From contig NZ_AHMN02000008.1 of NCBI RefSeq assembly GCF_000243695.2, forward strand, positions 272,001 through 336,000: a stretch of 64,000 bases of DNA, given 5' to 3'. Below are positions 46,221-64,000 of this stretch, piece after piece. The notes below the pieces were generated by a model that saw nothing but the letters and a program-made list of their open reading frames with translations, was not told the DNA's origin and ran no database searches. The stretch's first letter is position 1, and each line of letters opens with the position of its first letter. The position numbers and the translations under genes were made by a program. The DNA comes from Leptospira kirschneri serovar Cynopteri str. 3522 CT. Lineage in GTDB: Bacteria; Spirochaetota; Leptospiria; Leptospirales; Leptospiraceae.

Positions 46221-46469
46221 AAGTTGTTCTTCTTTTCTACTATAAATTGTGATCGACCGTTTTTTTTCACATTCAATCAAAAAGATTTTCAGCACAACTT
46301 TATTCGTTCAAAATAAATTCACTTTGAAATAGAATTAGTACAAATCGTACTGTAGAATATTCTAATTTTCTTAATCCTTTTTTATTTAGAAAATGTATTA
46401 AAAATGAACTTGTTGAAAAAAAAGTCCATCATTCACAGATCAAATTAGTAGTTTTGTCTATAGCGCGTT

Positions 46470-46493
46470 TTACGCTTGTGAAAACAAGCGTAA
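46470..46493. other. Perfect 10-bp hairpin with GAAA tetraloop
   Basis: TTACGCTTGT (46470-46479) pairs with ACAAGCGTAA (46484-46493) around GAAA. It lies 20 bases past the stop of the minus-strand hcp-like gene and between the 3' ends of two convergent genes, but no T run follows on either side, so its role as a terminator is uncertain. Confidence 0.5.
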
Positions 46494-46513
46494 GCGAGTT
46501 TAAGTATCGGTTC

Positions 46514-47038
46514 CTAATTTTTAGGAACTTTACCTGTAAATGTTTTTGTTTCCAATTTTCCGTTAGAAGAAGGGGCGGTAACGGAATATCGAATAGAATC
46601 GAAAATGAAGGTTATATTTTCAATAGGTCGGTCCCCTCCTCCACTTACGTTGACACTAGTGACCACTACATTGATTAGTTGAACTTCTAGAGCTTTGTAA
46701 GTAGATGGACCGTTTTTACTTTTTTGATAGTAGGTTAAGGTTATTTCCGGAATCGTTTCTCCGCGTGTGCATTTTTCCAACAAATATGCGGAATGTAAAT
46801 CCACGAATCTTGAAATCGTATAATCCTGATAAACCGGCCGATAAGTAGGCCCCTCCGCCATAAGAGGCATAGATACCCCATGGTTATAATTAAGAACCTC
46901 AAATTGTATTTTATCTCCTTCCTTTGGAGTGGAAGAATCCGTAATTCTCAAAATGAGTTTATTGACGAGGTCAATTTCTTCCGCATTCAAAGGAAAGATC
47001 AATAAGAACGTAACTAAAAAACAAACAATTCTTAACAT
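46514..47038 (-). CDS. Exported Hcp-fold protein (T6SS_HCP-like) with signal peptide
   Basis: The 174-aa protein starts [19 protein letters not shown] with a Sec signal cleaved before EEIDL. The mature part has the Hcp tube-protein pattern: [65 protein letters not shown] and [13 protein letters not shown], in the order of the Hcp beta-barrel. Classical Hcp is cytoplasmic and leaves through the type VI apparatus; a signal peptide is unusual. No other T6SS gene is in the window. GGAG eight bases before the ATG at 47038 supports this start over one nine codons upstream. Confidence 0.75.
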   Translation of the reverse strand: MLRIVCFLVTFLLIFPLNAEEIDLVNKLILRITDSSTPKEGDKIQFEVLNYNHGVSMPLMAEGPTYRPVYQDYTISRFVDLHSAYLLEKCTRGETIPEITLTYYQKSKNGPSTYKALEVQLINVVVTSVNVSGGGDRPIENITFIFDSIRYSVTAPSSNGKLETKTFTGKVPKN

Positions 47039-47324
47039 TTTAATTCTCCATAAAAATAGATTCATAAGTTCATGTAGGATTTCCTAGAACGTTTTCACAA
47101 ATATACGTTTAACAATCCAATGGAAACCGAAGTCATTTTTTTATTCGATTTTTTTTGCAATCAAAAGATATATTTTATTTTTGTCGGTAAAAATTTGATT
47201 CCTGAAATGAACTTTATATCGTTTTATTTAGATTTTGTCCTAAAACCTAAACACCGATCCATAGAGAGGTGTTTGCTTTAGTTACTTCGAGCGACTATAG
47301 AAGCGAGACTCTTTAGTTTTACAA

Positions 47325-47560
47325 AAATGTGGGAACTCATACAAAAATCATAATAACAAAAGAATGTTAAGAAACTATAAATCATTTCAATACAACGGTT
47401 TTTGTGGGAACTACCACTTTTTATTGAGAATTCAAAAACGATTAATTCTAAAATTTTGGGACAGGCCCTTTATTATCTACGAAAATCATTTTTTAGACAA
47501 CGTGTTGAAATCAAATTTGTATGCATCGAAAAACGTAGGAGTTCCCACAAAATAAAGAAT
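47325..47560. repeat. Family A-type fragments in both orientations
   Basis: AATGTGGGAACTCATAC (47327) and TTGTGGGAACTACCAC (47401) are direct; AGGAGTTCCCACAAAAT (47538) is inverted. No AACGTGAG terminus is present, so these are interior fragments. The gap 47039-47758 contains no gene that I can support. Confidence 0.45.
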
Positions 47561-47758
47561 ATTTGTTCCGACAAACTAACTTGATTTTAAAAATATCTTT
47601 CAAAAAGAAAGTGCAAATGAAATTCTGGTCGATCCAAGAACCAATTTTTCGTTCCTACATTCAAAAATGAAATACAAACATTTCCAACATAACATTATCA
47701 GAAAGCCTCCATCCTTTGAAGGTGAATTAAAAATATTCAAAAAATAGGATATACTAAT

Positions 47759-48466
47759 ATGACTATAGAACAAATCATGAAAGATTTAGAAAAAATGGGA
47801 ACACCATCTGTCAAAAAAATATTCATTAATCACGGAGCAAAAGAGCCACTCTTCGGAGTTAAGATAGCTGATCTCAAAAAAATCCAGAAAAAAATCAAAA
47901 AGAACAATGAGATTTCATTAGAACTTTATAAAACTCTAAACGCAGACGCTATGTATCTCGCAGGACTAATCGCAGACGAAAAAAAAATTCAGAAAAAAGA
48001 CCTGCAGTTTTGGGTAAAAAACTCCACTTCTCCTATGATCAGCGAATATACAATCGCTTGGATCGCGGCGGAAAGTAAACACGGTTTAGAACTTGCAAGA
48101 GAATGGATCGAATCGGAAAAAGAAAGTATCTCTTCTTCCGGATGGAACACTTTCTCCAGTTTGTTATCGATCCTTCCAAACGATCAAATTGATTCTAAAG
48201 AAATTTCCAAACTACTTAAAAGAGTAGAATCTAAAATTCATAAATCTCAAAACCGAGTAAAGTATTGTATGAACGGATTTGTAATCGCAGTCGGAGGTTT
48301 TTATCCTCCTCTTTTTAAAGAAGCTTTAGAAGTTGCCAAAAAAATCGGAAAAGTAGAAGTGATGATGGGTGAAACTGCCTGCAAAGTTCCGAGTGCTCCA
48401 GAAACTATTTTAAAGATAGAGAAAATGGGGAAAATAGGAAATAAAAAAAAGACGGCTCGCTGTTAA
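47759..48466 (+). CDS. DNA alkylation repair protein (AlkD-like HEAT-repeat glycosylase)
   Basis: The 235-aa all-helical protein matches the AlkD family. An N-terminal helix pair is followed by the FGVKIADLKKIQKKI segment, LADEKK-type loops, SSGWNTFSSLLS and KYCMNGFVIAVGGFYP. These HEAT-like repeats wrap DNA and excise N3- or N7-alkylated bases. The fold assignment is secure. Substrate activity is not, since several homologues are structural only. The gene is monocistronic, and its C-terminus is very basic (IGNKKKTARC). Confidence 0.8.
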   Translation: MTIEQIMKDLEKMGTPSVKKIFINHGAKEPLFGVKIADLKKIQKKIKKNNEISLELYKTLNADAMYLAGLIADEKKIQKKDLQFWVKNSTSPMISEYTIAWIAAESKHGLELAREWIESEKESISSSGWNTFSSLLSILPNDQIDSKEISKLLKRVESKIHKSQNRVKYCMNGFVIAVGGFYPPLFKEALEVAKKIGKVEVMMGETACKVPSAPETILKIEKMGKIGNKKKTARC

Positions 48467-48593
48467 GTCCAAATTTAGAATCACATAGAATGATGAAAAT
48501 CCTTCTGATGTAAATTGGAAAGAATGGAACTTGAACTTCCTTCGAAAAAAAGTAAAAGGGAATTATAAATTTTTATAATTTTGCAAGAACCAC

Positions 48594-48675
48594 TATTCAG
48601 ATATACATAATAAAATACTAATATTTTGTACGAAAACAGTATGATCAACATAAACTGTATTCAGTTTTATAGAGA
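48594..48675. repeat. Family C interspersed element (inverted copy)
   Basis: The segment runs from TTCAGATATACATAATAAAATAC to TCAGTTTTATAGAGATC with a diverged middle (GTACGAAAACAGTATG). It lies in the short gap between the AlkD-like gene and the convergent SGNH gene. Confidence 0.55.
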
Positions 48676-48685
48676 TCGTTAACCA

Positions 48686-49819
48686 TCAATTAAGATTAAA
48701 AATTTTTTCCGCTAACTTTGGGACGAACTTCTTCATTCCACAAGTATTCAAGTGAGTATAATCACCAAAATCACTCTGCTCAAACAAAGAACGTTCAACC
48801 TTCCAATAGGAAATTTTTTCTTTCATAAGAATCGATTCCCAAAGAGACATCAGAATAAGCGTCGAAATTTCCTTTTCAAAATCGGGGCGAAACGGAATAG
48901 AAATGGCCAAAATCGGAATATTTTGAGACTTCAGATAAGAAAATAATTCTTCCCAAGCGTTTAAAGAAGAGACTCTTGTTTTATGTAAAGCAGCTTCTGC
49001 GTTTGGAGGAAGAGGAATCGGATTTTCATTTGGAACACATACACCGTCGTAGGGCAACTCTTTTCCCCAATCCAAGTATCCTTTATTTTTTGAATATTCT
49101 ATTTCTATAAATTTATTTTTATTTAAATTAAATCTCCATTTTTCAATTGGATTTCCGGAGAGAAGGCTATCAATTTTTTTTTCAGAATAACTAAATTCGT
49201 CTCCTTCTCCTATAATCTTCAGTGTTGTAGAAACGGACGCATTCAAACGCAAAAAAGGAAATATCCTTCCTAAAAGATAATAAAGTCCCGAAGAAACATT
49301 CTTCAGATAAAAATTTCTAAAAATCTTTTTTATAAAAATCTCAGAATGAAAAGAATCATAGTTCAATTCTAGACTTCTGTGAGCACTCGCCACGTCCATA
49401 TCCGCAACCGAAAAAACGGAACCGTTTACGATCACTAAATAAGGTTTGGTTTTTATCTTTCGTTCATATTCTTTCCACCGTAACAACATTCCTTCCGGTT
49501 GTTCGGATGGTCTGGGCAAAAACCAAATGGGACGACCGATTTTTATTTCTAATTCTTGCGGATGAATCCCGGAAAGTATCTGACTATCTCCTAGAAATAC
49601 AATTGGCGCTTCCCGGTTTAAATCGGATTTAGTATATAAAAAAGAATTTAAATGAGATAATCGATCGTATAAAAAAGAATTTTTTTCCTGAAGAAATAGT
49701 AGATATGGAAATAAGATAAATTGAAAGATTATGATCAGTAGAAAACAAATGATCCATCCAAAAATTTTATTTCTTACAAAATTCAAATAAAAACCAGATA
49801 TAACATTTATTTTTTTCAA
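48686..49819 (-). CDS. SGNH-hydrolase-like membrane protein (DUF1574 type), MBOAT partner
   Basis: The 377-aa protein has one N-terminal membrane helix (about 20-40) and a periplasmic SGNH/AlgX-type domain. The block I motif is VFLGDSQILSG (nucleophile Ser in GDS) and the last block is DFGDYTHLNTCG (DxxH pattern, residues about 349-360). Proteins of this kind work with membrane-bound O-acyltransferases to move acyl groups onto envelope polymers. The MBOAT gene is 185 bases upstream on the same strand, which supports such a pair. It matches what has been called DUF1574 in Leptospira. The acceptor is unknown. Confidence 0.75.
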   Translation of the reverse strand: MKKINVISGFYLNFVRNKIFGWIICFLLIIIFQFILFPYLLFLQEKNSFLYDRLSHLNSFLYTKSDLNREAPIVFLGDSQILSGIHPQELEIKIGRPIWFLPRPSEQPEGMLLRWKEYERKIKTKPYLVIVNGSVFSVADMDVASAHRSLELNYDSFHSEIFIKKIFRNFYLKNVSSGLYYLLGRIFPFLRLNASVSTTLKIIGEGDEFSYSEKKIDSLLSGNPIEKWRFNLNKNKFIEIEYSKNKGYLDWGKELPYDGVCVPNENPIPLPPNAEAALHKTRVSSLNAWEELFSYLKSQNIPILAISIPFRPDFEKEISTLILMSLWESILMKEKISYWKVERSLFEQSDFGDYTHLNTCGMKKFVPKLAEKIFNLN

Positions 49820-49872
49820 AGTAAAACCTTTAAATCTTACGTTACTAAAAATATTATTTTTTTATAATATAA

Positions 49873-49966
49873 TCGTTTAAAATTTCATATCTAACATTAA
49901 CAAAACGAAATTATTCGTTCATTTTAACGGATAAAAATAAAAGAAAATTAACTTTTCAACAACTCG
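49873..49966. repeat. Family B-like element between the SGNH and MBOAT genes
   Basis: TTTAAAATTTCATATCTAAC and ACTTTTCAACAACTCG match the two ends of family B, with AACAAAACGAAATTATTCG as a diverged middle. Its presence inside the pair suggests the two genes are not a tightly coupled operon. Confidence 0.5.
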
Positions 49967-50004
49967 ACAAGGTCATATTTTTTTTAAAAAATTTTGGAAT
50001 CATC

Positions 50005-51429
50005 TTAAAACTGAAAATAAAAGAATTCCTTTTTTTCAAAAATTCCAAAAAGACAAAATAAAACACCAATCCCAAAAGAAAACAAAATCCAACTAGATTG
50101 TTTTACAACTATTTTCTCTAAAAATAAATCGGTCCCTCCCCAAACGATCATCCAAAATTCCACACAAAACAAAGGAAATAAAAGAAAAAACAATTTAGCT
50201 GCAAACACGGAATTCCAGTAAAATCCTCCAAATGTATTTTCCACCAAACCCCAAAGTTCACCCGGAGAATGCACCTGAAATAAAAGCAACCCAAAGGCAA
50301 ACATCCAAAACGTCAAAAAAATTCCGATTAGTTTTATAGAATATTTTAAAATTTTAATATTATTATCAACTAAATCTAAAAAGTATTTTCGAATCAGATT
50401 ATAGAATACAACTTGCAGACCACAATAAAATCCCCATATCAAATATCCGTATGTGGCTCCGTGCCAAAGCCCTCCTAAAATCCAGACGATCATCAAATTT
50501 ACGTTTTGACGAAACAAAGAAATTCTATTTCCACCTAACGGAATATAAAGATAGTCCCTTAACCAAGTAGAAAGAGAAATATGCCATCGTTTCCAAAACT
50601 CGGAAGGATTGGACGAGATAAAAGGAAAATTGAAGTTCAACGAAAGCCTAAAACCTAACATCTTTGCAAGCCCGCGCGCGCCATCCGTGTATCCACTAAA
50701 ATCAGCGTAAACCTGAAACGCAAAAGAGAAGGCGATCCAAAATGTCATACCGGAAGGAAGAGACATTCCAGGTTCCATCACCTTATTTGTAAAAAACAAA
50801 AGATGATCTCCTATAAACACCTTTTTGAATATTCCCCAAAAAAATAGAATTGCTCCGGAAACAAAACCGTTTTGATCTACTACTCGTTCCTTTTCAATCT
50901 GAGGCAATAAGGAATCCGGTCTTTCAATAGGTCCGGCTAACAACAACGGAAAGAATAAATCATAAACTCCAAAACGAATAAAATTGGAACAAGGAATTAT
51001 TTTTTTGGATCGAATATCCGATAGATAACTGATATTGTGAAACGTATAAAAGGAAATTCCTATCGGTAATAAAATTTCTGGAACGGGAAGAATTGAAGAT
51101 GGAAACAAAACTCCTAAAGAATCATTCCAAATACTTAAGAAAAATAGAATATACTTAAAAAAGATTAGAATTCCAAGATTCAAAACAATTAAAAAAACAA
51201 AGATCCGTTTTCCACGAATTTCAGCAGACGTTTTACCAAGCCAAATTCCCCCTGCAAAATTCAAGGAAATACAAAAGAGCAAAAGTAAAACCATCTCCGG
51301 TTTCCAATAACCGTAAAAAAACAAACCTCCACAAAATAAAAGACGGTTCTGCCCCTTCAAACCGAGGCGAAAATAGATCAGACAAAAACCTATAAAAAAA
51401 AGGAGAAAATTCAGAGAATTGAATAACAT
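50005..51429 (-). CDS. MBOAT family O-acyltransferase (AlgI/DltB type)
   Basis: The 474-aa polytopic protein has about eleven helices and the MBOAT signatures. It starts FNSLNFLLFFIGFCLIYF, then has the GISFYTFHNISYLSDI segment, YADFSGYTDGARGLAKMLGF and FWKRWHISLSTWLRDYLYIPLGG, followed by the catalytic His in GGLWHGATYGY (about residue 320). AlgI-like members move acyl groups from the cytoplasm to periplasmic or surface glycans. With the SGNH protein downstream it forms a plausible O-acylation module. The 11-base gap to the GAF-domain gene upstream suggests they are transcribed together. Confidence 0.88.
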   Translation of the reverse strand: MLFNSLNFLLFFIGFCLIYFRLGLKGQNRLLFCGGLFFYGYWKPEMVLLLLFCISLNFAGGIWLGKTSAEIRGKRIFVFLIVLNLGILIFFKYILFFLSIWNDSLGVLFPSSILPVPEILLPIGISFYTFHNISYLSDIRSKKIIPCSNFIRFGVYDLFFPLLLAGPIERPDSLLPQIEKERVVDQNGFVSGAILFFWGIFKKVFIGDHLLFFTNKVMEPGMSLPSGMTFWIAFSFAFQVYADFSGYTDGARGLAKMLGFRLSLNFNFPFISSNPSEFWKRWHISLSTWLRDYLYIPLGGNRISLFRQNVNLMIVWILGGLWHGATYGYLIWGFYCGLQVVFYNLIRKYFLDLVDNNIKILKYSIKLIGIFLTFWMFAFGLLLFQVHSPGELWGLVENTFGGFYWNSVFAAKLFFLLFPLFCVEFWMIVWGGTDLFLEKIVVKQSSWILFSFGIGVLFCLFGIFEKKEFFYFQF

Positions 51430-51440
51430 TCTCTATCGAT

Positions 51441-53588
<2,148 letters not shown>

Positions 53589-53591
53589 CGG

Positions 53592-54186
<595 letters not shown>

Positions 54187-54194
<8 letters not shown>

Positions 54195-55440
54195 GAGAAT
54201 ATGATTCAAGTTCTTCATCAGAAAGTGCAATCGGTTCGTTAGAGTCTTCCTCTTCTAAAGAAATCTCAGAGGGTTCTGATGTAGGGGAATCCCAATCGAT
54301 TGACTCTGCCAAATCACTTGGTTCTTCCGACGTGATAAGTTCTTCATTTTCATCTGTGAGTAAATTACCAAGTTCTTCGTCAGAAAGTGCAATCGGTTCG
54401 TTGGAGTCTTCCTCTGTAATTGAGCTTTCAAAATCATTTGTAGGAAGTTCAAAATCTTCAAAAGACAGGGAGTCTTCCTCCGATAAAACGGGACTCACAA
54501 TTTCTTCTAATTCGTGTTCTGGAAGAGAAATTTTTTCCTCTTTTTCAAAATCTCCAAACAAAGAAGAACTAGAAATTTCATCCGAAGACAATAAGTTAGA
54601 CTCCTGTTCAACCGGAAGAGAAAAATCTTCATTTTCTACGTGAGTGATAAAATCAGGTAAATCATCATCCGAAGCGGCTGTGGACGTATTGAGTATATTA
54701 TCTAGTTCATCCCCGGAAAGTGCAATCGGAACGTCCTCTTCATCTAAAAAGGCATCCGCTTCTCCGGAAATTGCGCCTAACATAGATTCAGCTATATTTT
54801 CTTCCTCAATTTCAGAATCTACAGAGGTAGAAATAAAGTCGGGAAGATCGTCTTCGACAGCAGGAACAATTTCTCCTAATTCAGTTTCGGATAACGCGAT
54901 TGGACCTTCTTCATCACCTAAAGAATCGTTTTCCTGATAAGGTACTTCATTTTGATCTGACAATTCGAACTCTTCTAAATCTTCCGATCCAAAACTGAAC
55001 GCATCCGGTTCCTCGGTTAAAGAATTGTCCAATTCGGAAAAATCGATTCCGTCGTCAGGTGCAGAGTCTCCAGGAATAAAAAAGGAATCATCGGATTCTA
55101 AATTAGAAATTTCTGATATAGCGGGAATGTCGTTTATATCCAATAACTTGTCTATTTCCGCGTCTACGAGAGGATCTGTTAATTCCAAATCCAAAGTATC
55201 TTCCAAATTAAAATTTACGGAACCAGTCGTTTCTTCAGGATGAAATACGAAATCGTTTTCAAAACTAGAAGGGTATTCCTCCCCTGAGCTAGCTATAAGA
55301 CTTTCCAAAGGATCCGGGTTTATACTCAGATTTTCAGGCTCGGAAGAAAGTATAGAATCGAATTGTAATTCGTCCATACCGACATTGCGACCTTCCTCGT
55401 GTGAATTGTCGTCCTTGACCATTTCGTAATCTTCCGCCAT
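54187..55440 (-). CDS. Acidic repeat protein, N-terminal part (ends early by frameshift)
   Basis: The 417-aa frame is extremely acidic and low-complexity, with many copies of an EEDSNEPIALSDEEL-type unit and of a DLPDFI unit. No signal peptide or membrane helix is present. The frame ends with ...ALSDEELESYSHR, where the repeat pattern predicts ...DEELNHILTDENEE; the expected continuation is in the next frame. A single extra base near 54205-54215 explains this. Correcting it gives one protein of about 615 aa (53592-55440). The function is unknown; such acidic repeat proteins may be scaffolds or cytoskeletal linkers. It is followed directly by the GAF protein gene. Confidence 0.65.
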
Positions 55441-55452
55441 ATTCCTATAACA

Positions 55453-55734
55453 TCATTCTTTCAATTCGATCGTCTGTCCGTCCAAAATTTCCCGATCGAG
55501 GTTTAGTTCCAGTACAGAAGGTTTTTTTAAACCTCCCGCCAGACGAACCAAGTCATCCAAAGTATCTCCTTTATGAAGACGATAAACTCCTGGATGAACA
55601 ACATTTCCGCGAATCGACGCGGAAATAGATTCAGACTGGAATCTGTTTCGTATCTGTTCCCGGTTTTTTCGTAATAAAAAACCTACGCTTAAAAATAAAA
55701 CTATTCCTGCGAAAACACGAATTGTAGTTTTCAT
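55453..55734 (-). CDS. Membrane-anchored SLBB-domain protein
   Basis: The 93-aa protein has an N-terminal helix (about 6-22, IRVFAGIVLFLSVGFLL), a basic linker and one SLBB domain: ISASIRGNVVHPGVYRLHKGDTLDDLVRLAGG with a closing LDREILDGQTIEL strand. SLBB (soluble ligand-binding beta-grasp) domains occur in polysaccharide export proteins and in the N-terminal part of ComEA-like proteins. A protein with only this domain and an anchor is not otherwise recognisable. It lies 82 bases after atpC and 12 bases before the acidic protein gene on the same strand, so it probably belongs to the downstream transcript. Confidence 0.7.
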   Translation of the reverse strand: MKTTIRVFAGIVLFLSVGFLLRKNREQIRNRFQSESISASIRGNVVHPGVYRLHKGDTLDDLVRLAGGLKKPSVLELNLDREILDGQTIELKE

Positions 55735-55804
55735 AAATAATTATTCCCAGATCTCCATTGTATTCGGAGAAAAGGGAATCCTTGCTACTATTTTCGGAAA
55801 TTCA

Positions 55805-56200
<396 letters not shown>

Positions 56201-56205
56201 TCGCG

Positions 56206-60563
<4,358 letters not shown>

Positions 60564-60567
60564 TGGT

Positions 60568-61089
<522 letters not shown>

Positions 61090-61092
61090 GGT

Positions 61093-61392
61093 TTACTTTC
61101 CTTTTTCTTCAGTTACGACTGCAGAAGCTTTCGTTTGGTGAGCAACGGTAGCTTTTAATCCTTCGTTCAGAGTTCCCGCAGCTTGGAAAGCGATTACAAG
61201 TGCAAACAAAGCCGCACCTTCAATCAACGCAGCCGCGATGATCATAGCGGTTTGAATTTTACCACCCGCCTCGGGCTGTCTTGAAATTCCTTCCGTCGCA
61301 GATCCGCCGATTCTTCCGATTCCGAGAGCTGCTCCTAGGATAGCAACTCCTGCAGCAATTCCTACACCAATATATCCTAATCCAAATTCCAT
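61093..61392 (-). CDS. atpE: F-type ATP synthase c subunit (proteolipid)
   Basis: The 99-aa protein is a two-helix hairpin. Helix 1 contains GVAILGAALGIGRIGG, a polar loop has RQP (38-40), and helix 2 has the proton-binding Glu58 in AAALIEGAALFALVIAF. There is no helix-1 Gln and no Ser/Thr after the Glu, the usual sodium ligands, so this is a proton-type ring. A Lys/Glu/Thr-rich tail of about 25 residues follows helix 2, longer than normal. ATG at 61392 is preceded by AAGGAG; a longer start is less likely. Confidence 0.92.
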   Translation of the reverse strand: MEFGLGYIGVGIAAGVAILGAALGIGRIGGSATEGISRQPEAGGKIQTAMIIAAALIEGAALFALVIAFQAAGTLNEGLKATVAHQTKASAVVTEEKGK

Positions 61393-61427
61393 GGTTCCAT
61401 TGACTCCTTGTTGATTCAATATTCTAA

Positions 61428-62493
<1,066 letters not shown>

Positions 62494-62580
62494 CAAAGGA
62501 TCGTATTTTAATACTGACCCTATCACAGAATTGGCGGATGTTTTCCGGTTTCTTTTTGTTTTTTATGCGATTCCGGTGGT

Positions 62581-62910
<330 letters not shown>

Positions 62911-63014
62911 CGGATTCTTATTTCGATTTGCTGCGATTGGAATTCAAGAAAGAAAGAATGAGAAGTGTTTTTTGTTTTGAAATTGTTTGAGATCCTATAT
63001 TTCAGTTTGATTCT

Positions 63015-63145
63015 TCCATTTGTAAGAGTTCCCACAGATTAAGTTTCATTCCGAATTTCTCGTGATTGGGAATTTGTATGAGTTCCTACATTTTCAAAAA
63101 CCAACTGCAAAACATAGATGTTGTGGTAGTTCCTACATTTTATTT
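63015..63145. repeat. Family A interior fragments (inverted)
   Basis: TGTAAGAGTTCCCACAG, TGTATGAGTTCCTACATTTTC and TGGTAGTTCCTACATTTT are three successive inverted copies of the family A interior (GTAGGAACTCATAC-type). The last runs to the 3' end of the lipoprotein gene that follows. Confidence 0.5.
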
Positions 63146-63739
63146 AGAAAATGGCGCAGTGGATCGTCCACTAACAATCCGAATAAAATCTGGATCCTTT
63201 TTAAATCCGTCAAAATCTGAATCCGTTAGGAAATCCTTAGGAGATTGTCCTAGACGAAGGGCGATCGCAACATTGTGGAGCATCTCTTCTTTATCTCTTT
63301 GCATCGCATAGAGACAAGCAAGATTAAAATACAACCTGGGATCAGTGACATCGTTCGGAATCATTTGATTCCCGAGAAACAAAAGTCCAAAATCCTTTGT
63401 GATCCCGGTATACGCAATGAGATCTGCGGCAAAAAATTCTCTTGCGGAAGAATATGTATTCCCGCTTTTAAACCCTGTCAATGGAGCATTCCCAATTCCA
63501 AGAATCAGGATCGTAAGAGAATATAAATGAGCAACCGAAGCCGCCTCGGACCATTCATTATTGGAGATGTGTTCATTGAATTGTAATGCAGACTTAACAA
63601 GAAAATAATTCCGCAAGCTCTCCTGTAAACTTTCAGAATAAGAACAATTTCCCGAAAAAACCAAGAGTATAACAGTCAAAACGACGCGTTCCAAAAAGGT
63701 ATGTTTCCAATTCAAGATTGATTTAGTTTGCATCCTCAT
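63140..63739 (-). CDS. Putative lipoprotein with TPR-like C-terminus
   Basis: The 199-aa product has a basic N-terminus, a hydrophobic stretch (VVLTVILLVFSGNC) and a Cys at about residue 32 in a spirochaetal lipobox, so it is probably exported and lipidated. The C-terminal half reads like the end of a tetratricopeptide array: YFNLACLYAMQRDKEEMLHNV is followed by LTDSDFDGFKKDPDFIRIV, the standard closing helix of such proteins. I do not recognise the rest. The start could be two residues downstream. The gene lies just before a partial gene at the window edge, with about 50 bases between. Confidence 0.65.
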   Translation of the reverse strand: MRMQTKSILNWKHTFLERVVLTVILLVFSGNCSYSESLQESLRNYFLVKSALQFNEHISNNEWSEAASVAHLYSLTILILGIGNAPLTGFKSGNTYSSAREFFAADLIAYTGITKDFGLLFLGNQMIPNDVTDPRLYFNLACLYAMQRDKEEMLHNVAIALRLGQSPKDFLTDSDFDGFKKDPDFIRIVSGRSTAPFSK

Positions 63740-63792
63740 CTCACGATCAAAACGCGATCCTCTTCAAATTCATCTACGGTTTTCCCCCATCT

Positions 63793-63999
63793 TCACATAA
63801 TGGATCGTTTTCCATTTATCTTTACGAACACAAATGTTTCTTCGAAAATCTTAAACGTATTATTTGTTGTAGGTCTGGATAAATATCTATACGCGAGATA
63901 AGAACTCATCGGATCAGATCCGGAAGTCAAAACGAAGCGACTTTGGCGGCCTCCATATCCAATTGCGATTTCATTCTCCCCTCTCCTCCTCCGATCAAA
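63793..63999 (-). CDS. Partial CDS entering from the right edge (C-terminal part)
   Basis: An open minus frame of at least 68 codons reaches the window's right edge and ends with TGA at 63793-63795. The visible C-terminus reads GENEIAIGYGGRQSRFVLTS, then a polar stretch with SYLAYRYLSRP and a final FKIFEETFVFVKINGKRSIM. It is not recognisable as a known domain. The strand and the roughly 50-base gap to the lipoprotein gene suggest the two could be co-transcribed. Confidence 0.5.
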   Translation of the reverse strand, partial: FDRRRRGENEIAIGYGGRQSRFVLTSGSDPMSSYLAYRYLSRPTTNNTFKIFEETFVFVKINGKRSIM

Positions 64000-64000
64000 T

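Noticed and set aside
47364..47584. Two overlapping plus frames of about 60 codons upstream of the AlkD-like gene
   Set aside because: They lie over repeat fragments; neither has start signals or a plausible protein.

Overview
This is about 64 kb of A+T-rich bacterial chromosome that reads as a pathogenic Leptospira (inference). Supporting signs are HWE/HisKA_2 kinases, SGNH/MBOAT pairs, spirochaetal-type lipoproteins, a glutamate-type PTPS protein, low G+C, and intergenic spaces full of short degenerate repeats. The repeat density suggests the L. interrogans clade, but a species call needs alignment. I see no rRNA, tRNA, CRISPR array or intact insertion sequence.

Layout. 1-9.6 kb: a partial polytopic membrane protein, a membrane Fe-S/cytochrome b oxidoreductase that looks like an ETF:menaquinone oxidoreductase, a frame-broken small membrane gene, two tandem paralogous histidine kinases and a DUF445 protein. 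9.6-20 kb: a large membrane protein, a 44-codon gene, a lipoprotein, an amidohydrolase relic, nitronate monooxygenase and a divergent ABM monooxygenase, an Rrf2 regulator with a readable promoter and operator, DUF1493 and DUF1801 genes. 20-36 kb: prfC; a plsC-accC-biotinyl carrier operon; a coiled exported protein; a four-gene operon (DUF2225, truA, beta-barrel protein, lipoprotein); and an outer-membrane channel plus sulfate-binding protein. 35.5-48.5 kb: PTPS-III, a DUF1858 protein, the cell-shape operon mreB-mreC-mreD-mrdA-rodA divergent from ppx/gppA, an exported Hcp-fold protein and an AlkD-like protein. 48.7-64 kb: an SGNH/MBOAT O-acylation pair, a GAF/degenerate-GGDEF protein, a frameshifted acidic repeat protein, an SLBB protein, the complete F-type ATP synthase operon (atpI-like-B-E-F-H-A-G-D-C), a lipoprotein and a partial gene.

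How the genes work together. The ATP synthase and the putative ETF oxidoreductase are both parts of respiratory energy metabolism. In an organism that lives on fatty-acid beta-oxidation, the latter would feed the quinone pool. The mre/mrd/rod genes build the lateral wall. plsC, accC and the biotinyl carrier serve acyl-lipid metabolism.

The most interesting signals are these. truA is intact but has no ATG, GTG or TTG upstream of its catalytic Asp; the only well-placed start is ATA, overlapping the upstream stop. One repeat family has AACGTGAG/CTCACGTT termini and, in two copies, exact 6-bp target-site duplications, which makes it a miniature transposable element. An Hcp-fold protein carries a signal peptide. 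The PTPS protein has the EX2HGH motif that bypasses FolB. A one-base frameshift lies inside the repeats of an acidic protein. Starts were moved from the longest open frame where a ribosome-binding site supports it.
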